Part shown: in pieces, positions 33,838-42,123 of the stretch
Layout of the letters: each line of letters begins with the position of its first letter
Numbering within the stretch: the first letter of the stretch is position 1
Assembly: GCA_965370315.1 (NCBI GenBank)
Contig: CBDUTO010000018.1
Span: forward strand, 1-44,599
Direction: 5' to 3'
Length of the DNA stretch: 44,599 nucleotides
From: 1-14-2-50-31-20 sp965370315
GTDB lineage: Bacteria; Bacteroidota; Ignavibacteria; Ignavibacteriales; Melioribacteraceae
Notes under the pieces: generated by a model
Seen by the model: only the letters and a program-made list of their open reading frames with translations
Database searches by the model: none
Told to the model about the DNA's origin: nothing
Position numbers and translations under genes: made by a program

Positions 33838-34221
33838 ATGCAAAAAATATTTTTCATCACCGCAGCAATACTTGGCGGATTAGCTGTAGCACTAGGGGCA
33901 TACGGTGCTCACGGTGGTGCAGAAACCATTGCCAATAATGATGCTGTAATTACTTTTGGAAAAGCTGTGCGATACCATATGCAGCACACTCTCGCAATGT
34001 TTGCAGTTGTATGGGCATTAAATGAATGGAAAGATCAAACTAAACTACTAAACATTGCTGGATGGTTATTACTAGCGGGTATCCTAATGTTTTCGGGTAG
34101 TCTTTATATTATCTCCTTTACTGGAATTTATGTCGGTTATATCACTCCATTCGGTGGTGTTGCTTTTGTTGGGGGGTGGTTTACTCTTGCCTATGCAGGA
34201 TATAAAGCAAAAATAAAATAA
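33838..34221 (+). CDS. DUF423 family small membrane protein
   Basis: 127 residues, four helices. The start AAILGGLAVALGAYGAHGGAETI, YHMQHTLAMFAVVWAL, FSGSLYIISFTG and ITPFGGVAFVGGWFTLAYAG match DUF423 (YgdD) inner-membrane proteins, whose role is unknown. The gene has AAAGGA before ATG and its own hairpin after. A decayed copy of its last 20 codons occurs at 37501-37587, beyond the TonB receptor gene, so the locus has been duplicated or disrupted. Confidence 0.88.
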   Translation: MQKIFFITAAILGGLAVALGAYGAHGGAETIANNDAVITFGKAVRYHMQHTLAMFAVVWALNEWKDQTKLLNIAGWLLLAGILMFSGSLYIISFTGIYVGYITPFGGVAFVGGWFTLAYAGYKAKIK

Positions 34222-34229
34222 TGTTTGTA

Positions 34230-34262
34230 GTGAACGTCAGTTATTGGGCGTTTACTTAATGT
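34230..34262 (+). terminator. Terminator-like hairpin after DUF423
   Basis: GTGAACG (34230-34236) pairs with CGTTTAC (34249-34255, one G-T pair), followed by TTAATGTTTTC. A similar GTGAAC-type hairpin follows the DUF423 remnant at 37593. Confidence 0.5.
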
Positions 34263-34351
34263 TTTCTGAGGTGGAAATATCTTTTTAAAAAATAAGATAT
34301 TAAGGTTTTTATCTTCTTGTTTTATGAGACTATTTAGATTAGATTTAAATA

Positions 34352-34732
34352 GTGAAAATAATTAATAAAAAATATCTCCCTCAACGCAAGAGTGTTGCTC
34401 TTTTTACAGTAGTTCTTTTTCTATCTTTTTTAACAATTAATTTTTTTACTCTTCACATCCATACTCTTAGTAATGGAACTCAAATTGTTCATAGTCATAT
34501 TACAAAAAGCCAATCGGCAAATAGTAATAAATCCAATAGTCATACTCATAAAAAAGCTGAATTAGATTTTTATTCTCTAATATCTTCAACTACCAAAAAT
34601 TTTAGTATCTCTACATTTATCCTATTCCTAATACTTTCGGTTTGGTTTGTAATTTCATATACAAAATTTAGCATATTCAAACCAAAGTATATTTCAGCCC
34701 TTCATTTAAGAGGTCCACCCTCGTTTTCTTAA
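34352..34732 (+). CDS. Small His-rich membrane protein before a TonB receptor
   Basis: 126 residues, GTG start. One N-terminal membrane helix (VALFTVVLFLSFLTINFF) is followed by a His-rich exported stretch (LHIHTLSNGTQIVHSHI ... SNSHTHKKAE), a second helix (ISTFILFLILSVWFVISY) and a 'LRGPPSF' tail. Small proteins with H-x-H clusters and a closing 'R-PPS' segment are commonly encoded next to metal-uptake TonB receptors in Bacteroidota, as far as I recall; this is not verified here. It lies about 300 bp before the receptor gene. A metal-chaperone or sensor role is inference. Confidence 0.65.
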   Translation: MKIINKKYLPQRKSVALFTVVLFLSFLTINFFTLHIHTLSNGTQIVHSHITKSQSANSNKSNSHTHKKAELDFYSLISSTTKNFSISTFILFLILSVWFVISYTKFSIFKPKYISALHLRGPPSFS

Positions 34733-34784
34733 TAAATAAGGCTAAGTTCTAATAATATCAGCATCCTTTTTTGAAAGAACAGCT

Positions 34785-34870
34785 AAATTTCCACAATTTC
34801 GTTTCTCAAAAGGAATACCACTGAGATGTAAAATTGTGTTACGTTGAGTTTACCGAAATGTGGGAATTTC
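34785..34870. repeat. Long imperfect inverted repeat upstream of the TonB receptor
   Basis: AAATTTCCACAATTTCG (34785-34801) is nearly complementary to CGAAATGTGGGAATTTC (34854-34870), with a 52-nt interior. It is the main structure in the 297-bp gap between the His-rich gene and the receptor, and is either a decayed mobile palindrome or a leader structure. Confidence 0.45.
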
Positions 34871-35029
34871 AACAAAACTATAATTGCTGAATTAATTAGA
34901 ACTCTGCCCTAACTATTATCCATTTAATGTTACTGTAATATAATCCTTTCAAGTGTTTAAGAAATTGAACTCTTGTTAATCGATAAACAGTAATATCATC
35001 AAAATTTATTTACTAAGGGAAATAACAAA

Positions 35030-37408
35030 ATGAAAGCTATTACATATATAATGATACTTGCGTTAATGCTAGTATCACACACACTTTATTCGCAAACAAA
35101 AAAATCAGATGCAAACATTATAGGACATGTAACTCACAAAGGTGAGCATTTAAAATTCGCAAATATAATGGTAAAGGGAACAACAATTGGTGCAGCCACC
35201 GATGAGACTGGGCATTATCAACTTATAAATTTGCCTGTAGGTAAAATTACAATCCGTGCTCAAATGCTTGGATATAAACCAGAAGAAAAAACTGTAGTTC
35301 TTGAAGCCAACAAAACAATGGAACTAAAATTTGAATTAGAACGTGATGTTCTCGGAATTGAAGAGGTTGTAGTAACAAGCGATAGAAACGCAACCAACAA
35401 AAAAGAGGCTTCAACAATTGTTAATATATTAACAGCCAAAACATTTGAAACGACTCAATCAGTAACTTTATGCGAAGGCTTAAATTTCACATCTGGTGTT
35501 AGAACCGAAAACAATTGTCAGAATTGTGGATTTACACAAGTAAGAATGAATGGGCTTGAAGGAGCTTATTCACAAATATTAATTAATAGTCGTCCTATTT
35601 TTAGCGGACTTGCTGGCGTTTACGGCTTAGAGCTAATTCCATCAAATATGATTGAACGTGTTGAAATAATACGTGGCGGTGGCTCTGCGTTGTATGGTAG
35701 CAATGCAATTGCGGGAACAATAAATTTAATTTTGAAAGACCCCATTTATGATACTTACGAATTTGGTGTAAACAGAGAAATTATTGGTGTTGGTCTCGAA
35801 AATTCTGGAACACCTGCAAATGACGACATTGTAAATTTTAATACTTCAATAGTTTCTTCCGACCATAAAACGGGAATGGCAATGTATGGCTTTTATAGAA
35901 ATAGAAAAGAGTTTGATGCCAACAACGATTCGTTTTCAGAAATTCCATTATTAAAAAATACAACTATTGGTGCTCGCCTTTTTCATCGTTTTGGAATTAA
36001 AGATAAGTTAGCACTTGACTTTTTTCACATATCAGAAGAAAGAAGAGGTGGCAATAAATTTGATTTTGCAAACCACGAAGCCGATATTTCTGAAGCATTA
36101 AAACACAACATAACAACTGGAGCATTAACCTACGAACACTTTTTTAGGGATATCGATTTGCTTTCGTTTTTTGCTTCGGGGCAAAAAGTTAACCGAGATT
36201 CTTACTACGGAGCCGAGCAATCACTAAGAGATTATGGAAAAACAAACGACTTCTCTTACACAGTAGGGGCACAGTATAACGCATATTTTGAAAATTCCAA
36301 TTTAGTTTTTGGTATCGAAAATCAAGGAGCGTGGTTAAAAGATGTAAAACTTGGTTACCTCGATATTGATAACGCTATAGTAGTTGATAGTTTAATAGTA
36401 AGTATTCCACACACCGATAACACAACTGTTGCCGATCAAATTACAAATACAGTTGGAGCATTTGCTCAGTACGAAATAAGATGGAACAAGCTTAAAGTTT
36501 CACTTGGCGGAAGATTTGACCATTACAATATTGAAGATAAAGAATATCCATATTCAAAAGTAGAAGGTAATGTCTTTAGTCCTCGAATAAATTTATTATA
36601 TGATGTGCAAAATTATTTGCAAGCTCGTGTAAGTTATTCGCAAGGCTACCGTGCACCACAAATATTTGATGAAGATTTGCACATCGAAACTTCTGGCTCA
36701 CGAAAAGTGATTCATAGGAATGACCCCAATCTTTCACAGGAAACAAGTCATAGTTATATGGCATCGTTAGATTTTAACAAACAAATAGGTTCTATCTATT
36801 TGGGGTTTTTAGCTGAGGGATTTTATACCAAATTACAAAATCCTTTTGTTAACGAATATAGTTCATCAAACCAAGACGGAACAGTTATATATACTAGAAC
36901 TAATTCTGAAAAGGGTGCGGTTATTAAAGGAATTAATCTCGAATTAAATGTTGTTCCAAATTTAGATTTTTCTTTTAATTCTGGCTTTACATTACAAACA
37001 AGCGAGTACGAGGAACAACAAGAGTTTAACGAAACAAAATTTTTTAGAACTCCTGATAGTTACGGCTATTTTACTATTGACTGGAAGCCTATAAATAAAT
37101 TTGGAATTTCTGCAACTGGTAACTACACAGGTAAAATGCTTGTTCCATATTTTGGAATGCAAATAGCAAACCCAGATGATGGAGAATTACGAGAATCTAA
37201 TAGTTTCTTTGACCTTGGAATGAAAGTAAGATACAATGTAAAACTCAATGGTGCATCAATCCAGTTCTATACTGGTGTAAAGAATATATTTAATTCTTAT
37301 CAAAATGATTTTGATAGTGGAATTGATAGAGACCCTGGTTACGTATACGGACCAATGCTTCCACGCACAGTTTACTTAGGTTTCAAAGTAGGGAATATGA
37401 TTGATTAA
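35030..37408 (+). CDS. TonB-dependent outer-membrane receptor with CarboxypepD-reg N-terminus
   Basis: 792 residues. A signal peptide ends near LVSHTLYSQ, followed by a CarboxypepD-reg beta-sandwich (about 28-105), a plug (about 108-240; VTLCEGLNFTSGVRTENNCQ, then GGSALYGSNAIAGTINLIL) and a 22-strand barrel. The plug has an extra Cys cluster, Cys148, Cys163 and Cys166, the last two as C-x-x-C. Extracellular-loop motifs GYRAPQ and NDPNLSQETS resemble the FRAP/NPNL box of haem receptors such as HmuR. So haem, cobalamin or a chelated metal could be the ligand; the neighbouring His-rich small protein also suggests a metal. It imports with TonB-ExbBD energy; those genes are not in the window. ATG follows AAGGGAAATAACAAA. 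Confidence 0.9.
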   Translation: MKAITYIMILALMLVSHTLYSQTKKSDANIIGHVTHKGEHLKFANIMVKGTTIGAATDETGHYQLINLPVGKITIRAQMLGYKPEEKTVVLEANKTMELKFELERDVLGIEEVVVTSDRNATNKKEASTIVNILTAKTFETTQSVTLCEGLNFTSGVRTENNCQNCGFTQVRMNGLEGAYSQILINSRPIFSGLAGVYGLELIPSNMIERVEIIRGGGSALYGSNAIAGTINLILKDPIYDTYEFGVNREIIGVGLENSGTPANDDIVNFNTSIVSSDHKTGMAMYGFYRNRKEFDANNDSFSEIPLLKNTTIGARLFHRFGIKDKLALDFFHISEERRGGNKFDFANHEADISEALKHNITTGALTYEHFFRDIDLLSFFASGQKVNRDSYYGAEQSLRDYGKTNDFSYTVGAQYNAYFENSNLVFGIENQGAWLKDVKLGYLDIDNAIVVDSLIVSIPHTDNTTVADQITNTVGAFAQYEIRWNKLKVSLGGRFDHYNIEDKEYPYSKVEGNVFSPRINLLYDVQNYLQARVSYSQGYRAPQIFDEDLHIETSGSRKVIHRNDPNLSQETSHSYMASLDFNKQIGSIYLGFLAEGFYTKLQNPFVNEYSSSNQDGTVIYTRTNSEKGAVIKGINLELNVVPNLDFSFNSGFTLQTSEYEEQQEFNETKFFRTPDSYGYFTIDWKPINKFGISATGNYTGKMLVPYFGMQIANPDDGELRESNSFFDLGMKVRYNVKLNGASIQFYTGVKNIFNSYQNDFDSGIDRDPGYVYGPMLPRTVYLGFKVGNMID

Positions 37409-37436
37409 ATATTATAGATTCTAAAAAGCATTAAAC

Positions 37437-37485
37437 ACTTGTCGTTTTCGTACGCACAAGTTCATTGATCGGAGTCGAAATGAAC
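37437..37485. repeat. Degenerate palindromic repeat after the TonB receptor
   Basis: GTTCATT (37460-37466) pairs with AATGAAC (37479-37485), inside a stretch (TTGTCGTTTTCG ... GGAGTCGAAATGAAC) that recalls the TGTCATTTCGAA family at 30012. A-rich sequence follows. It may also act as the receptor gene's terminator. Confidence 0.4.
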
Positions 37486-37500
37486 TAAAAAAAATAATTA

Positions 37501-37587
37501 ATGTCTTGTAAAAAAAATGCTTTCGTTGGAAGATGGTTTACCCTTGCGTATACAGGGCATAAAGCAAAACACAATAATTATACATAA
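37501..37587 (+). pseudogene. Decayed 3' copy of the DUF423 gene
   Basis: The last part reads NAFVGRWFTLAYTGHKAK, matching VAFVGGWFTLAYAGYKAK at the end of the intact DUF423 gene. Over 52 bases (37518-37569 against 34161-34212) I count 43 identities. The frame still has an ATG at 37501 but only 28 codons, so it is a remnant. Together with the intact gene it brackets the His-rich gene and the TonB receptor. Confidence 0.7.
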
Positions 37588-37592
37588 TTATT

Positions 37593-37636
37593 GTGAACAA
37601 GTTCTTTGGTAAAGGGATTTGTTCACATTTCATTTT
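37593..37636 (+). terminator. Hairpin after the DUF423 remnant
   Basis: GTGAACAA (37593-37600) and TTGTTCAC (37619-37626) form a perfect 8-bp stem with an 18-nt loop, followed by ATTTCATTTTG. It matches in type and position the hairpin behind the intact DUF423 gene. Confidence 0.55.
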
Positions 37637-37802
37637 GCGATTATTTACGATAAAACTATTTAATAATAAACTATCTAAAGAGTAAAATTTTTATTAAAAT
37701 TGTAATAGGAATTATTTATCTGAATAAGAAATTCCTATTATTTGTTATGGATATATATTTATATAAATAGATTATACTCTAACATAATTAAGGAGAAAGA
37801 AA

Positions 37803-38435
37803 ATGATTGTTAACTTAATTGCTCTATTACTAACTGGTTTAACAGCTGCCTACCTAGTTTTTAGGCTATTTCAAGATTTTCAAAGCAAGGATCCAAAACC
37901 ACGTGCAAATATTCCTTATATGGTATCTTTTGTTGTGCTTTTAGTTTCTGGGTTATTGCTAATAATTTTTGGAATGGAAATATTACCACGACCTGAAATC
38001 ATAGTTGTAACAACATTAATTCCACTAGCACTTGCTGTAGGATTAGTATGCGAATTTCACAAAGAAAAATTTGGTAAGCCTTACAAAATATTTGCAGTAA
38101 TAGGACTACTTGCAATTATTCTTACAAGATTTATTCCTGAAGTTCCAAGAGGTTTACAAGTTGTTGCAATTGCTTCTGTTCACTCAGTATTTGGTTTAAC
38201 AGTATTTATAATTCCAATTCTTGCAGTTAAAATGGGTAAAGCTCCTAAAGGATTTATCTTTGTTACTGTTGGAGAAGTATTAATTGGTCTTGGTGGAATT
38301 GCATTAACATTCTTAGGTTCTGGAAAACAACTTTTGTTTTTCTCCCCAGAATTTGTAGCAATGATTTTAGCACCATTACTACTTTTAATGGTTTTAGCTT
38401 TCACATGGGGCTTTATGAAAAAGATGCAAGGATAG
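37803..38435 (+). CDS. Seven-helix membrane protein, paralogue of the protein at 28249
   Basis: 210 residues with about seven membrane helices. Aligned blocks with the 28249 protein are GMEIL/GFEIM, LIPLALAVGLVCEF/LIPITLSLGLVTDK, VHSVFGLTVFIIPI/IHFLSGSVIFFLPI and GEVLIGLGGIALTFL/GGVLIGSGGMLLGLL. His127 in helix 5 is shared. An AAGGAG site precedes the ATG. It is followed by a strong terminator and preceded by about 390 bp without other genes except a DUF423 remnant, so it has its own promoter. As paralogues at both ends of the 24-38 kb region, the two proteins suggest one system. Function unknown. Confidence 0.75.
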   Translation: MIVNLIALLLTGLTAAYLVFRLFQDFQSKDPKPRANIPYMVSFVVLLVSGLLLIIFGMEILPRPEIIVVTTLIPLALAVGLVCEFHKEKFGKPYKIFAVIGLLAIILTRFIPEVPRGLQVVAIASVHSVFGLTVFIIPILAVKMGKAPKGFIFVTVGEVLIGLGGIALTFLGSGKQLLFFSPEFVAMILAPLLLLMVLAFTWGFMKKMQG

Positions 38436-38452
38436 TATAAATTTTATTCATT

Positions 38453-38484
38453 AAAAAAGCGATTAGAATTCTAATCGCTTTTTT
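38453..38484. terminator. Bidirectional intrinsic terminator
   Basis: A 32-bp perfect palindrome (AAAAAAGCGATTAGAA and its complement, centre GAATTC) sits between convergent genes; A-runs and T-runs at the ends serve both strands. Confidence 0.9.
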
Positions 38485-38512
38485 TTGTTATGCCAGAAAT
38501 ATAGTTTAACTC

Positions 38513-41500
38513 TCAAGCTTTAACTGGTAGTGTAAACTTAAAGATACTACCATTTCCAAATTCACTTTCAACCCATATTTTACCCTTGTTTTTTTCTACT
38601 AGTTCTTTGCAAAGAATTAAGCCAACACCTGTACCAGACTCATTTTCTGTTCCCAAAGTTGTATGATGAATTTCAATTCTAAATAGTTTATTAGTCTCTT
38701 CAGATGTCATTCCTATTCCATTGTCTGAAACTGAAATCTCAATTTGACCTTTTTTAATTTTAGAACTAATATTTATTTCACCACCCTTTGCTGTAAACTT
38801 AATTGCGTTTGCTATTAAGTTTCTTAAAACTGTTCGATACATTTTTTCATCAATGTATGCTGAAGAATTATTTCCAAGATTGTTCAAAATGCGTATGTTT
38901 TTATTTTTTGCATTTTGCTCAAGAACTTGAATAACATGCAAAGAAGTTTCATGTAAATTAATAATGGAAGGGGTGAATTCCATTCTTCCAGTTTTAGCAC
39001 GAGACCATTCTAGAAGACCCTCTAAAAGTTCATAAATATTGTTTGCACTTTTTCTTGCTACATGAATCATTTCTTTTCTTTCAGGGTCCGTCATTTCATC
39101 AAAGTCTTCTTCCAAAAGTTGAGCAATACCAAGTAATGCACCAAAAGGAGCTTTTAAATCATGCGAAATAATTGAGAAGAATTTATCTTTGTTTGCATTC
39201 TCTTCTTCTAATCTTTGTTGTGCTTTAAAAATTTCTTTCTCCCATTTTTTTCTTTCAGAGATATCTCTTTCAATTATGTATAAATAATATTTATTATTAA
39301 TTCTAATTCTTTTTGCCGACATCTCAATAGGTATAAGAGTGCCATTCTTTTTCTTTGCTTTAGTTTCAAAGATTGCCAAATTTCCAGCAAGTAGGAACTT
39401 AACTCTTTTAAGAATGTCTTCCTCATTTTCAAATATATGCACTAAATTCATTGGCTTACCAATTAAGTCACTTTTTGTATAGCCTAATTGTTGAGTAACA
39501 GTTTTGTTAATATCATAAACAATAGGAATATTTCCTTCTGTAACTTCAGCAATAAATATTGGATCAACTGCTTGATTAAAAGTGGTTCGGAAACGCGCTT
39601 CACTTTCAACTAGTGCATTTTCTGCTTTTTTTGATTCTGTAATATCAGTTGCAATTTCTAAACGAACAATTCTACCATCGTGCCATCTAATAGCTTTATC
39701 TTTAATGAGATACCACCTAGAAGTAATTGTGTTTTGAAATTCCCAAGTATAAGTTTCTCCTGGCTCTCCATTTTCGGTAAGTAATTTATTATTTGTACAA
39801 AACTCACATGGACCAGTTTTATCTCTCTGAATTATTTGCCAACAAATGCTTCCTTGTACATCTCCAATATCATTTTTAAGAGAATTATTTACGAAAAGTA
39901 ATTCATATGTTTCCATATCTGCAACATAAACTACTGCATCAAGGCTATTCATAATTGATGAAAATTGAGCGTTTGCACTTTTTATTATTTCTTCAGTTTT
40001 TTTCCGTTCAGTTATATCGCGCGTATATCCATTAATTCCAATAGGGTTACCATTATCATCCCAAACTACCTTTGCTGATATCTCAACTGGAATTGTTTTC
40101 CCATCTTTTCGTATGTATATGGATTCAAAAATTACCCCAACATGTTCCTTGCCTAATTCAATTTCTTTAGCAAGTAGCCTTGCAACTTCTATAAGTTTAT
40201 CTGGAGGGAATAGATCTTTAGCATTTAATTTCATCATTTCAGCAATTGTATAACCAGTAGTATGAAATATTCCAGGACTCACATATAGATGGTTTAATTT
40301 CATATCAACTTTCCAGATGGTATCTACAGCATTTTCAGCAAGGGATCTATATTTTTTTTCACTCTCTTCTAATCTTTTAGTAATTGTTTTTTGTTCAGTT
40401 ATATCTTTCATTAAGCCAAACATTTTAACTGCTTTACCTTTACTATTTAAAAGAAACGTTCCTCTATCTTCAACAATAAAATAATGATTGTCTTTTCTCT
40501 TAAAATGGTATTCAACACAGAAATCGCTGCAGTCTTCGATTGCCACTGATAGTTGGTCACTTACTTTTTTTCTATCGTCAGGATGAATCATTTCTTCCCA
40601 ATTCGCTATATCAATATTTTGGAATTCCTCTATAGTGTAACCAATAGTTTCAATTAAATTCCCACTCCATTCAATATTTCCAGATTCAATATCATATGCA
40701 TAAGTCATTTGCTTTTTTTGTTCTGCAATTACTCTATATTTATGTTCACTTTCAATTAGTTCTTTTTCAGAATTTTTACGATTTGTAATATCGACAATAA
40801 CACCAACCATTCTAACTGGTTTATCTTTTTCATCTCTTGTTATTACTTTCCCTCTTATTTGTACCCAAATCCATTCACCATTTTTGTGTTTCATTCTGGT
40901 TTCATATTCGTAATGCTCAGTCCCATTTTTGTAATGATGCTCAAGTAATAAATCAAGTTGTGGTAAATCGTCAGGATGCACTAGTTCATTCCAAGTTTCA
41001 ATATCAATAGGGGCAAGTTCTTCCAAAGTATATCCAAAGATTTCTGCCCATCTTTCATTAAAAAAAGCTTCTCTAGTTTGGATATTCAAATCCCATACAC
41101 CAGCATTTGTTGTGCCAAGAGCAAGTTTTAATCTTTCATCCTTTTCAAATAATTCGGTATTAACCTTTTGATTTACAATAATGTTTTTAGAAAATCTTTT
41201 TGAAATTGACCTTATTCCTATAAATCCAATCAATATTAATGAAACGTGGACTGCAATATTTCTAATTTCGCTTGAAAGTACACCGAAAGATTTGATAGGC
41301 ACTGAAACACTAATACCACCACGTATGTCACCAATTTTGTAGCCATGAACCTCATGACATTTCAAACATTTTTCTATCACAATTAATGGTCGAATTACTC
41401 TGAGATGTTCTTTCCCATTAATTTTGCTAAACTCAATAACTTCTTTTTTCCCATTCTCAAATTCTAAAAGAGCTTTTCTTTCCCATGAATCTGGAGCGTT

Positions 41501-41908
41501 TTCCGATTGAAGAGGTTTTAAGCTAGTTATATTTGAAATTATTTGAGAAGATCCATTATACTCATCTTGTAACTGTCTTAACATATATGCTGGATTCATT
41601 AGTGTTAATGAATCTCCAGAGGGGAGTTCAATATCTCTATTAGGGATGTGAGATAAATTAGGATTGGAAGGAGTTCTTTCGTTTAATGGGGCATACAATC
41701 CATCATGTCTTGAAGCCCAATTTCTGAATTCAGCCTCTTTTTCAAAAAATATGCGTGCATTTGATTTTGCAATATCTTCTGATTGCTTTCTAATTGAATA
41801 TAAATTCCAAAAGAGTGATAAAGATATTAGTAGCACCCAAACTAAACCTCCAAAGTTAGAGTATCTTTTTATTCGCTTTAGTTCATCTGAAATATTTTTT
41901 GGAATCAC
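38513..41908 (-). CDS. Haem-binding (Tll0287-like/DUF3365) five-PAS sensor histidine kinase
   Basis: 1131 residues. A membrane helix (about 19-39) is followed by a periplasmic Tll0287-like domain (about 45-215) with a c-type haem motif, Cys181-L-K-Cys184-His185 (KCLKCHEVHGYKIGDIRGG), and a second helix (about 217-235). Five PAS domains follow (starting near 255, 380, 505, 645 and 765); the fourth has a Cys-rich insert (GPCEFCTNN). The phosphoacceptor domain has SHDLKAPFG with His916, and the HATPase domain has N-box LRNLIANAIKFT, G1 DNGIGM, and GTGVGLIL. The periplasmic haem suggests a redox, oxygen or NO sensor. Expression is probably from its own promoter, 215 bp from the next kinase. The output regulator is not in the window. 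Confidence 0.93.
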   Translation of the reverse strand: MIPKNISDELKRIKRYSNFGGLVWVLLISLSLFWNLYSIRKQSEDIAKSNARIFFEKEAEFRNWASRHDGLYAPLNERTPSNPNLSHIPNRDIELPSGDSLTLMNPAYMLRQLQDEYNGSSQIISNITSLKPLQSENAPDSWERKALLEFENGKKEVIEFSKINGKEHLRVIRPLIVIEKCLKCHEVHGYKIGDIRGGISVSVPIKSFGVLSSEIRNIAVHVSLILIGFIGIRSISKRFSKNIIVNQKVNTELFEKDERLKLALGTTNAGVWDLNIQTREAFFNERWAEIFGYTLEELAPIDIETWNELVHPDDLPQLDLLLEHHYKNGTEHYEYETRMKHKNGEWIWVQIRGKVITRDEKDKPVRMVGVIVDITNRKNSEKELIESEHKYRVIAEQKKQMTYAYDIESGNIEWSGNLIETIGYTIEEFQNIDIANWEEMIHPDDRKKVSDQLSVAIEDCSDFCVEYHFKRKDNHYFIVEDRGTFLLNSKGKAVKMFGLMKDITEQKTITKRLEESEKKYRSLAENAVDTIWKVDMKLNHLYVSPGIFHTTGYTIAEMMKLNAKDLFPPDKLIEVARLLAKEIELGKEHVGVIFESIYIRKDGKTIPVEISAKVVWDDNGNPIGINGYTRDITERKKTEEIIKSANAQFSSIMNSLDAVVYVADMETYELLFVNNSLKNDIGDVQGSICWQIIQRDKTGPCEFCTNNKLLTENGEPGETYTWEFQNTITSRWYLIKDKAIRWHDGRIVRLEIATDITESKKAENALVESEARFRTTFNQAVDPIFIAEVTEGNIPIVYDINKTVTQQLGYTKSDLIGKPMNLVHIFENEEDILKRVKFLLAGNLAIFETKAKKKNGTLIPIEMSAKRIRINNKYYLYIIERDISERKKWEKEIFKAQQRLEEENANKDKFFSIISHDLKAPFGALLGIAQLLEEDFDEMTDPERKEMIHVARKSANNIYELLEGLLEWSRAKTGRMEFTPSIINLHETSLHVIQVLEQNAKNKNIRILNNLGNNSSAYIDEKMYRTVLRNLIANAIKFTAKGGEINISSKIKKGQIEISVSDNGIGMTSEETNKLFRIEIHHTTLGTENESGTGVGLILCKELVEKNKGKIWVESEFGNGSIFKFTLPVKA

Positions 41909-42003
41909 ATTGGCCCTCTTTTAAATTAAAATATAATTTTGAAAAGGATGATTTTTTTCTGGTACAGAAACTAAACATAAACTTTCCATGAATTTATTTG
42001 GAA

Positions 42004-42045
42004 TCAAAAAAAAACCTATAAAATCATTCTATAGTTTTGGGTTTT
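42004..42045 (-). terminator. Probable terminator downstream of the 42-kb kinase
   Basis: AAAACCTATA (42011-42020) pairs imperfectly with TATAGTTTTGGGTTTT (42030-42045), and on the minus strand the stem is followed by a T-run (complement of AAAAAAAA at 42006-42013). It starts about 80 bp beyond the stop codon. An AT-rich, bulged stem. Confidence 0.45.
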
Positions 42046-42123
42046 ATCAGAAGTGGTTAACAATGTTGCAAGATAAGACAATAATATTTTATTATCAAAT
42101 CGAAAATAGTATTTGTAGAATTA

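Noticed and set aside
34801..34870. Possible TPP riboswitch or other known riboswitch (CTGAGA and GGAATACCACTG in the leader of the TonB receptor)
   Set aside because: Only the CTGAGA hexamer fits; the other conserved TPP blocks, and the cobalamin B12-box, are absent, and the gene is not a thiamine gene.
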